From positions 38,846 through 102,845 of the forward strand of contig DATJWB010000102.1 in assembly GCA_035501495.1 (NCBI GenBank): DNA of 64,000 nt, read 5' to 3'. Below the pieces are notes generated by a model. The model searched no databases and had not been told where the DNA came from. It saw only the letters and a program-made list of their open reading frames with translations. This document shows positions 1 to 7,251 of the stretch, piece after piece. Numbering within the stretch: position 1 is the first letter of the stretch; each line of letters begins with the position of its first letter. The position numbers were made by a program, and so were the translations under genes. Source of the stretch: JAIQFL01 sp035501495. Lineage in GTDB: Bacteria; Acidobacteriota; Terriglobia; Bryobacterales; Bryobacteraceae.

Positions 1-1921
1 AGCCGTGCAGGTGGCAGCGGGCATGGCCCTCCGTCCGGGGCACGACTGGTTCTACCTCTATTACCGCGATCGTGCGCTCTGCCTGACGCTTGGGGTGACC
101 CCCCGCGAGATGCTGCAACAGGCGGTGGGCGCGGCCGATGATCCGGCATCCGGCGGCCGCCAGATGCCCTCGCACTGGGGGCACCGGCAATACCACATCG
201 TCAGCTCATCGTCGCCCACGGGGACGCAATTCCTGCAGGCGGTCGGATGCGCGGAGGCGTCTCGATTTCGGGATCCCGGGTCGAGTGAGGTTACGCTCGT
301 GACGGGGGGCGACGGAGCCACCAGCGAGGGCGAGTTCTGGGAGGCTCTCAACGCCGCCTGCCTCAGCCGGCTGGGTTTGTTGTTCCTCATCGAGGACAAC
401 GGTTATGCCATCTCCGTACCGGTGGAATGCCAGACCGCCGGTGCGAACATCTCCCCGCTTCTGGCGGGGTTTCCGCTGTTCCGGCAGGAAATCGACGGCA
501 CCGACTTCCTGGCTTCGTATCGCGCCATGAAGGCCGCCGCGGCGTGGTGCCGGGAGGGAAATGGGCCGGCGCTGGTGCACGCCCATGTTACTCGCCCGTA
601 TTCGCATTCACTGTCCGACGACGAGCGGCTGTACAAGACGTCGGCCGAACGCAAATCCGAGGCTGACCGCGATCCGATCATCGCGTTTCCCAAGTTCCTG
701 CTCGATCAGGGGGTGATTGACCGGCACATGCTGCAGCGCATCACCCACGAGATCGACGAAGAGGTGCATCAGGCCACCCAGCAGGCCCTCCGCGACGAAC
801 CGCCTGCCCCCGACACGGCCCTGGCCCATCTGTATTCCGACCGGGTCGATCCCACGTCGGAGGAATTTGCCTCCACGCCCCAATTCACCGGCAACCCCGT
901 GACCATGGTGGACTTGATCAACGCCACACTCCACGAGGAGATGCGGCGCAACTCCGATCTCCTCGTGTTCGGCGAAGATGTCGCGGACTGCTCGCGTGCC
1001 GGGAACCTGGAGGAAGTGAAGGGGAAGGGAGGCGTGTTCAAAGTCACCGCCGGCCTGCAGGTGGAGTTCGGTCCGCGGAGGAGTTTCAACACACCGCTGG
1101 CCGAGGCCTCCATCGTGGGACGCGCCATCGGCATGGCGACGCGCGGCTTGAAGCCGGTGGCGGAGATCCAGTTCTTCGATTACATCTGGCCCGCCATGAT
1201 GCAACTTCGCGACGAACTAGCCACCCTGCGGTGGCGGTCCAACGGCAATTTTTCGTGCCCGGCGGTCATCCGGGTCGCGATTGGAGGGTACCTCAACGGC
1301 GGAGCCATTTATCACAGCCAGTGCGGCGAGTCGATCTTCACCCACATACCAGGGCTTCGCGTAGTGATGCCGTCGAATGCGCTGGACGCTTGCGGGCTGC
1401 TGCGAACCGCTTTGCGGGCGGACGATCCGGTAATGTTCCTGGAGCACAAGCGCCTCTACCGCGAACCGTACAACCGTTCGCCGCACCCGGGCACGGATTA
1501 CACGATCCCCTTCGGGAAGGCGCGGATCGTGAAGCCCGGGAGGAGCCTGACGGTCGTGACCTATGGGGCCCTGGTCCAGAAGACGCTGCTGGCCGCAACC
1601 CAGGTGGAGCGCCGGAAACCCGAGGCGAGCATCGAAATCCTCGACCTGCGGACGCTCTCGCCCTATGACTGGGACTCCATCCGGGCGTCGGTCGAAAAGA
1701 CCAGCCGCGTGATCGTGGCGCATGAAGATACCCTCTCCTGGGGCTACGGCGCGGAGATCGCGGCTCGCCTCGCGGACGAATTGTTCGATCGCCTGGATGC
1801 CCCGGTGCGACGGGTGGGAGCACTCGACACATGGGTCGGGTACCACCCGCAACTGGAGACCGCGATCCTCCCGCAGACCGAGACGCTAGCCGCGGAAATC
1901 GACCGCCTGCTGATGTACTGA
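1..1921 (+). CDS. 2-oxoacid dehydrogenase E1, alpha and beta subunits fused (5' partial)
   Basis: This is the thiamine-diphosphate E1 component of a branched-chain 2-oxoacid or pyruvate-type dehydrogenase complex, which decarboxylates the 2-oxoacid and passes the acyl group to lipoyl E2. The reading frame is open to the window edge, so the true start lies upstream; the GTG at position 5 is internal. The alpha part holds the ThDP-binding GDGATSEGEFWEAL region ending in EDNGYAIS. After a linker near residue 300, the beta part begins (VTMVDLINATLHEEM), followed by the FGEDV and PLAEASIVG motifs typical of E1-beta, and it runs to a normal C terminus. Fusion of the two subunits into one chain is known in several phyla. 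The exact substrate cannot be read from the sequence. The next gene, hisS, follows after 44 bases. Confidence 0.9.
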   Translation, partial: AVQVAAGMALRPGHDWFYLYYRDRALCLTLGVTPREMLQQAVGAADDPASGGRQMPSHWGHRQYHIVSSSSPTGTQFLQAVGCAEASRFRDPGSSEVTLVTGGDGATSEGEFWEALNAACLSRLGLLFLIEDNGYAISVPVECQTAGANISPLLAGFPLFRQEIDGTDFLASYRAMKAAAAWCREGNGPALVHAHVTRPYSHSLSDDERLYKTSAERKSEADRDPIIAFPKFLLDQGVIDRHMLQRITHEIDEEVHQATQQALRDEPPAPDTALAHLYSDRVDPTSEEFASTPQFTGNPVTMVDLINATLHEEMRRNSDLLVFGEDVADCSRAGNLEEVKGKGGVFKVTAGLQVEFGPRRSFNTPLAEASIVGRAIGMATRGLKPVAEIQFFDYIWPAMMQLRDELATLRWRSNGNFSCPAVIRVAIGGYLNGGAIYHSQCGESIFTHIPGLRVVMPSNALDACGLLRTALRADDPVMFLEHKRLYREPYNRSPHPGTDYTIPFGKARIVKPGRSLTVVTYGALVQKTLLAATQVERRKPEASIEILDLRTLSPYDWDSIRASVEKTSRVIVAHEDTLSWGYGAEIAARLADELFDRLDAPVRRVGALDTWVGYHPQLETAILPQTETLAAEIDRLLMY

Positions 1922-1965
1922 GCGGCGCTTTAAGGCAGTCGTGCTACCATTGATTCTTCCCACTC

Positions 1966-3207
1966 TTGATTAAAGCCGTCAAAGGAACCAGAGACTTACT
2001 GCCCCCATCCACGGCCGCGTGGAACCGCGTGGAAGCTGTGGCGCGCGCGATCTTCCGGGCGTACAACTACCACGAGATCCGCACCCCGATTCTCGAGGAG
2101 ACGCAGCTCTTCGCGCGCGGAGTTGGCGAAGAGACTGACATCGTCACCAAGGAGATGTACACCTTCACCGATCGCGACGAGACCTCGCTCACCTTGCGGC
2201 CCGAGAATACCGCCTCCGTGATCCGCGCCTACATCGAGCACCGCCTCGACCAGCGGCCCGGTGTGCAGAAACTCTACTACATCGGCCCGATGTTCCGCCG
2301 CGAGCGGCCGCAGAAGGGGCGCTACCGCCAGTTCTTCCAGATCGGCGCGGAGGCGATCGGGTCGGAATCGCCGATCGTGGACGCGGAGGTCATCGAACTG
2401 GTGGTGGAGATTCTCAAGGGCGTCGGCCTCACCGGATTCAAGCTGCTCATCAATTCCGTCGGCGATCACAATTGCCGGCCGCAATACGTCGAGCGTCTGC
2501 GGCAGGAACTGGAGCCCGTCGCGCCGAATATGTGCGTCGATTGCCGCCGCCGCGCCGAGACCAATCCGTTGCGCGTGCTCGATTGCAAGGTGGAAGCCGA
2601 CCAGCCCATCATCGACCAACTTCCCAGCATCCTCGACCACCTCTGCGCGGAATGCCGAGCTCACTTCGATGCTGTGCAGCGGTACCTGACCGACCGCGGC
2701 ATCGAATACGAAGTCCGCCCGCGCATGGTGCGCGGCCTCGACTACTACATGCGGACGACATTCGAGGTGGTGCACGGCGCGCTCGGCGCGCAGAATTCCG
2801 TGCTCGGCGGCGGCCGGTACGACGGGTTGGCCGAGTCGCTGGGGTCGAAGGTGCATTCTCCGGGCATCGGCTTTTCGATCGGGGAGGACCGGCTGGTCAT
2901 GAGCGTCGAAGCCGACCAGGCGCCCGACCTGCTCGACCTGTTCATCGCGCCTCTCGGCGATGCTGCCGTTCGGCACGCCGCCGTCCTCGCGCGCGGCCTC
3001 CGCCGCTCCGGTCTTTCCGTCGAGTTGGTCGAAGCTAAATTGAAGCGGGCAATGGAGCTGGCCAATAAATTGGGCGCGCGGTTCGTGTTGATGGTGGGCG
3101 AAAACGAAATGGCCGCGGGCCGCTATACGTTGAAGAACATGTCGACGGGCGAGCAGCACCGTGTGACGCGGGAGGAGCTGCCGTCCAGGCTCGCCCGCCT
3201 GAACTGA
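1966..3207 (+). CDS. hisS: Histidyl-tRNA synthetase
   Basis: This class II synthetase charges tRNA-His in the cytoplasm. The 413-residue product has the usual length. It opens with the conserved KGTRDLLPP stretch, has the TLRPENTASVIRAYI block, the motif-2 region FRRERPQKGRYRQFFQ, and the histidine-specific stretch VRGLDYYMRTTFEVV, followed by a C-terminal anticodon-binding domain. The start is a TTG at 1966, chosen because the family begins at this point (MIKAVKGTRDLLPP); no ATG or GTG gives the right N terminus. aspS starts 11 bases after the stop. A hisS-aspS pair is a common bacterial arrangement and suggests co-transcription. Confidence 0.97.
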   Translation: MIKAVKGTRDLLPPSTAAWNRVEAVARAIFRAYNYHEIRTPILEETQLFARGVGEETDIVTKEMYTFTDRDETSLTLRPENTASVIRAYIEHRLDQRPGVQKLYYIGPMFRRERPQKGRYRQFFQIGAEAIGSESPIVDAEVIELVVEILKGVGLTGFKLLINSVGDHNCRPQYVERLRQELEPVAPNMCVDCRRRAETNPLRVLDCKVEADQPIIDQLPSILDHLCAECRAHFDAVQRYLTDRGIEYEVRPRMVRGLDYYMRTTFEVVHGALGAQNSVLGGGRYDGLAESLGSKVHSPGIGFSIGEDRLVMSVEADQAPDLLDLFIAPLGDAAVRHAAVLARGLRRSGLSVELVEAKLKRAMELANKLGARFVLMVGENEMAAGRYTLKNMSTGEQHRVTREELPSRLARLN

Positions 3208-3218
3208 TAACATCGAAT

Positions 3219-4997
3219 ATGGAACCTGTTGTGCTGGACTTTCTCGGCGAGCTTCGCCGGACCCATACCTGCAGCCAGTTGCGCGCCGCGGATGAGGGCA
3301 GGACGGTTGTACTGATGGGCTGGGTTCACCGCCGCCGCGACCATGGCGGCGTGGTCTTCATCGACCTGCGCGATCGCGACGGCATCACGCAGGTGGTGGT
3401 GCACGAAGATGTTGACCCGGGCGTCCACAGCCGTGCCGAGGCAGTGCGGCCGGAATATGTCATCGCGGTGGAAGGCAAGGTTTCTCCGCGCGGTCCGGCA
3501 GCGGTCAATCCCAACCTGGCGACCGGGGAAATCGAAGTGGTGGCGTCCCGGATCTGGATCCTGAACGAGTCGCGCACGCCGCCGTTCCCCATGGAGGAGC
3601 ACGTGGACGTCAGCGAAGACGTGCGACTCAAGTATCGCTACGTCGATCTGCGGCGTCCACACATGCAGCGGAATATCATTCTTCGTTCGAAGATCTCGCT
3701 GGCCGTGCGGCAGAGCCTCTATGACCAGGGCTTCCTGGAAATCGAGACGCCCTTCATGACGCGATCCACGCCGGAGGGCGCGCGCGATTACCTGGTGCCC
3801 AGCCGGGTGCAGCACGGCACGTTTTACGCGCTGCCGCAATCGCCGCAGATCTTCAAACAACTGCTGATGGTCAGCGGCTTCGAGAAGTATTTCCAGATTG
3901 TGCGCTGTTTCCGCGACGAGGACTTGCGAGCCGACCGCCAGCCCGAGTTCACCCAGATCGACCTGGAGATGTCGTTCCCGCAGCAGGAACAGATCTTCGA
4001 AACCATCGAGCCGCTGATGAAGCGGGTCTGCGAGGTGGCGGGGTTCCACATCGAGACGCCGTTCGCGCGCATGACCTACGCCCAGGCCATCGAGAGCTAC
4101 GGCAGCGACAAACCAGACCGGCGAATTCCGCCGATGCACACTGTCACCGACATCCTGCCGGAGCTGGCGAACGCCGGGATGCCTCTGGTGGCGATCCACA
4201 TTCCCGGAACTGGAGCGCCGGCCCGTAAGGAGCGCGACGACTTCAAATCTTTCGGCCAGGAGCGCGGCCTTCGCGTGTACGACGACGCGAAGCGGCTGGA
4301 GCGAGATTACCCGGAGGGCATGGCCAAAGTACGCGAACGGACCGGCACCGCGGAGAACAGCTTGCTGGTGCTGGCGACCTGGGCGGGTGAGCCGAAAGGC
4401 CATCGGCCCGAGGAGACTGTCTACCTGGCGTGCGGCCAGTTGCGCCTCCACCTCGCGCAGAAGTTCAACGACCGCCACAAACTGCTCGACCCCAAGAATT
4501 TTCAGTTCCTCTGGGTGGTGGACTTCCCGATGTTCGAGTGGGACGAAGAGGAGAACCGCTGGAACGCGGCGCACCACCCGTTCACTTCGGTCCATGACGA
4601 GGACATCGACAAACTGACGGCCGACCCGGCCCGTTGCCGAGCCAAGTCCTATGACCTGGTGTTGAACGGCACGGAGCTCGGCTCGGGCTCGATTCGTATT
4701 CACCGCCGCGACGTGCAGGCGAAGGTCTTCGCCGCGCTGGGAATGACCGACGAAGAGGCGCGCCGCCGCTTCTTTTTCCTGCTGGAAGGGCTGGAGTACG
4801 GCGCTCCGCCGCACGGCGGAATCGCGCTCGGGCTCGACCGGCTGGTGATGATTCTGGCCGGCGAGACCTCCATCCGCGACGTAATCCCGTTCCCCAAGAC
4901 GGCGCGCGGAACGGACCTGATGTGCGATGCTCCGGCGCCGGTGCCGGATCGCCAGTTGCGCGACTTGGGCATCGCGTTCCGCGCACAGGCGAAATGA
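3219..4997 (+). CDS. aspS: Aspartyl-tRNA synthetase
   Basis: This class II synthetase charges tRNA-Asp, and possibly tRNA-Asn if the enzyme is non-discriminating. The 592-residue protein has the N-terminal OB-fold anticodon domain (MGWVHRRRDHGGVVFIDLRDR), the motif-2 segment FRDEDLRADRQPEFTQIDLEM, the bacterial GAD insertion domain in the middle, and motif 3 (GIALGLDRLVMILAG) near the C terminus. The stop overlaps the start of the next gene as ATGA, so the small downstream gene is probably translationally coupled. Whether it is discriminating depends on the rest of the genome (presence of asnS or gatCAB), which is not visible here. Confidence 0.97.
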   Translation: MEPVVLDFLGELRRTHTCSQLRAADEGRTVVLMGWVHRRRDHGGVVFIDLRDRDGITQVVVHEDVDPGVHSRAEAVRPEYVIAVEGKVSPRGPAAVNPNLATGEIEVVASRIWILNESRTPPFPMEEHVDVSEDVRLKYRYVDLRRPHMQRNIILRSKISLAVRQSLYDQGFLEIETPFMTRSTPEGARDYLVPSRVQHGTFYALPQSPQIFKQLLMVSGFEKYFQIVRCFRDEDLRADRQPEFTQIDLEMSFPQQEQIFETIEPLMKRVCEVAGFHIETPFARMTYAQAIESYGSDKPDRRIPPMHTVTDILPELANAGMPLVAIHIPGTGAPARKERDDFKSFGQERGLRVYDDAKRLERDYPEGMAKVRERTGTAENSLLVLATWAGEPKGHRPEETVYLACGQLRLHLAQKFNDRHKLLDPKNFQFLWVVDFPMFEWDEEENRWNAAHHPFTSVHDEDIDKLTADPARCRAKSYDLVLNGTELGSGSIRIHRRDVQAKVFAALGMTDEEARRRFFFLLEGLEYGAPPHGGIALGLDRLVMILAGETSIRDVIPFPKTARGTDLMCDAPAPVPDRQLRDLGIAFRAQAK

Positions 4998-5536
4998 AGG
5001 CCACCCGAGCGGCGTTGGTTTGCGGTCTGCTCGCCTTGTGGGGGGCAGCGCCCAACCCGCGGCAAGTTTCCGCACCTGCCGCTCCCGCTGCGGAGCGCGA
5101 GGAACTCCTTTTTGTACTCAATCCGGCGCCCGCGCGGCGGCTCCAGAGAGCCGTGGACGTTTTGTGGATACCCGAGCCCGTCCAGCCATACTGCCTCGGC
5201 AGAACGCGGGAAGAGTGCGCCGCCATCGACTACTGCATCCGAACCACGGACAGAAACGTCTCCCAATGCCGTAACCTCGGGGTCGATGTGACCAGAGCCC
5301 CGCAATATCCGAGTGACCTCTATCCGAGGCGGGTTCTGGCCGTGACCTATTTCCGGACCAGCGTATCGGCCATAACCGGGCTTGGTAAACTCTTCGGCTT
5401 CATCGACGGAAGACCAAAGGCGGACTTCGACCGCCTGTCGCTGAGGGCGCGCGTCAAGGCGCGGATTCGAGTGAAGAGATCGGCGGATGACGACGACTTC
5501 GAAGTATTGGAAATCCTCGCCGCGCCGCTTCTTTGA
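4994..5536 (+). CDS. Small exported hypothetical protein
   Basis: I do not recognise this 180-residue protein. The start is the ATG at 4994, which overlaps the aspS stop as ATGA. The N terminus looks like a signal peptide (MKATRAALVCGLLALWGAAP), so the product is probably periplasmic or secreted. The middle has a cluster of cysteines (YCLGRTREECAAIDYCIRTT, then SQCRNLG), which suggests disulfides or metal binding, and a basic region precedes a DDDDFEVLEIL C terminus. Coupling to aspS suggests shared expression but gives no hint of function. Confidence 0.55.
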   Translation: MKATRAALVCGLLALWGAAPNPRQVSAPAAPAAEREELLFVLNPAPARRLQRAVDVLWIPEPVQPYCLGRTREECAAIDYCIRTTDRNVSQCRNLGVDVTRAPQYPSDLYPRRVLAVTYFRTSVSAITGLGKLFGFIDGRPKADFDRLSLRARVKARIRVKRSADDDDFEVLEILAAPLL

Positions 5537-5727
5537 CCTGGTGTTCGTCGCCACGGCAGGCCACGAATACACACAGGTCTGGCACCGAAGGCAGCCTCGC
5601 CGTGGGACACGAAGAGTCGCTCAAACCGCTACAATATTTCGCCTGGTGATTCGTCTACCGGTGCAGATGGCCGAATGGAAGACGACCGTCAGCCGATGAT
5701 TGTGCGCGGCCATCGGCCTCGCAGCCC

Positions 5728-6255
5728 CTTTTCCGGTTGGGCGTTGTCAGCGCGCTGGCCTCGACTGTCCTCTTTATGTTCCTCGGGCTGGCGCTCTACC
5801 GGTTGTTGAAAGAGGTGAACCGGCGCTGGGCACTGCTTATGGGGATATTGGTTCTGTCGCAGGTTCCCATCTCATTCCTCAACGAGGTAAACTCTCTGGC
5901 CGCCCTGATGCTCGTGCGCGGTGCCGGCTTCCTGAACGTATTCCAGGAATCCCAGCGCCAGGCTCTGGCGATGGTGTTCCTCAATGTGCATGGCCAGGGG
6001 ATCATCGTCACCGAAATCTTCTGGGGCCTATGGCTCTTTCCCTTCGGGCTGCTGGTCTTCCGGTCGGGCTTCCTGCCCCGTTTCCTGGGGGTCTGGCTGA
6101 ACGTCAACGGCCTCGCGTATCCGGCGGTCAGCATCAGCGGCCTGTTGCTTCCGGAGATACAACGGCCGGTGTCGAACATGATGTTCCCATCCCTTCTCGG
6201 TGAGATGGCGACCATGCTGTGGCTGCTCATCCGGGGAGCGAAGCCTGTGACATAG
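5728..6255 (+). pseudogene. DUF4386-type membrane protein, N-terminus missing
   Basis: The encoded segment matches the central and C-terminal parts of DUF4386 integral membrane proteins: LFRLGVVSALASTVLF, then a NRRWALLMG loop, a LNVHGQGIIVTEIFWGLWLFPFGLLV helix pair, FRSGFLPRFLG and a last helix. Family members usually have about 60 more residues, including the first membrane helix, before the LFRLG motif. Here the frame stays open upstream but has no ATG, GTG or TTG between the preceding stop and the TTG at 5737, and the upstream translation looks unlike the family. A shortened product starting at 5737 (172 residues) is possible, but I read this as a 5'-truncated remnant. Confidence 0.6.
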
Positions 6256-6257
6256 CG

Positions 6258-7184
6258 TTACTCGAGGGATCGGATCAGGCGGATCTCGCTCCAAAGCCGT
6301 CGGTAGCCGAGGCGCTCGAGCACCGCTTGCATGGCGGGATTTGCCGTGGAGGTCGTGTCTGCCCGCAATCCCCGCCGTGGCGCATCGGCGACGACCATTG
6401 CCCTGAGGTGCGTGGCGATGCTCCTGCCGCGGAACTGTGGATGCACGGCTGTGCCAATACCGAAAAGACTGGAGAAAGCGACATATCGGGCTTCGTGCGT
6501 CGCGAGGAAGAAAGCCTCGGGCAATTTGACCTCCTCGAGCCATTGGGCAAGCGCATCGAAAGGCATTATGGTTGGTCCGGCCGGATCGGGGTCCGGGTCC
6601 GGCCATCCTTCCCGGGCTGCCGAATACAGCTCGCAGAAACGCGACAGGTAATCGGCATCGCGTTTCCGCACGTCGGCCAGGGATATGACCGCGATGCCCA
6701 GGTCGCTCAACCTCTGAATCGCCGGCTGCATGCGGTCCGCGTCTGACGGCACAAAATCGCGATGGTACGCGCCCATCCGGTGCGATTCGTGGAAGCGCCG
6801 CCTCAGGACAAATGCGAGAGCCTCCGGTTTGTCATCGCGAACTCGTGCCTGCAAACCCGTCGCGCGCAGCGCCCGGGCGTCATCGATGAGTTGCGTGAAG
6901 AGCCGTGTCCCGATCCCGCGGCGTCGGCACTCGGGCCGCACCGCAAGGTCGAAACGGTATCGTCCGGGCCGAAGTTCCCACAGGGTGGCGTAAGCTACCG
7001 TCCGCCCCTCCGCGGTGCCCTCCACGACATAACGCGTCGAGAAGTCGCGAGGGGCACCGAGTTGTCGCGCCGCGAACCAGGCTCTGTGGCCCGGCTCTTC
7101 ACGGTACTCCGGATAGACCGACTGGCTGACCTCCCGATCAATGCCCGTATCCCGTTCAGTCCAGGGACGAAGATGATAAGGCAT
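6258..7184 (-). CDS. GNAT N-acetyltransferase, tandem domains
   Basis: The 308-residue cytoplasmic protein has two GNAT folds in tandem. The first carries the acetyl-CoA pyrophosphate-binding segment RPECRRRGIGTRLF at about residues 83-96. The second carries the matching TAVHPQFRGRSIATHLR segment near residue 250, followed by NPAMQAVLERLGYRRLW, the usual GNAT C-terminal motif. Substrates are unknown; small amines, antibiotics or protein N termini are possible. The gene is convergent with the DUF4386 remnant and divergent from the C45 gene, with which it shares a roughly 70-base intergenic region. Confidence 0.85.
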   Translation of the reverse strand: MPYHLRPWTERDTGIDREVSQSVYPEYREEPGHRAWFAARQLGAPRDFSTRYVVEGTAEGRTVAYATLWELRPGRYRFDLAVRPECRRRGIGTRLFTQLIDDARALRATGLQARVRDDKPEALAFVLRRRFHESHRMGAYHRDFVPSDADRMQPAIQRLSDLGIAVISLADVRKRDADYLSRFCELYSAAREGWPDPDPDPAGPTIMPFDALAQWLEEVKLPEAFFLATHEARYVAFSSLFGIGTAVHPQFRGRSIATHLRAMVVADAPRRGLRADTTSTANPAMQAVLERLGYRRLWSEIRLIRSLE

Positions 7185-7251
7185 GCCTTACTGGTTAGCA
7201 CACTCGCCGCTCCCTTCAGGTGGTGTATGCTGGAGCAACAAGGAGAAGCTC

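Noticed and set aside
3123..5075. Long open frame of 650 codons antisense to aspS.
   Set aside because: High GC and third-position bias produce such frames; aspS on the plus strand is certain.
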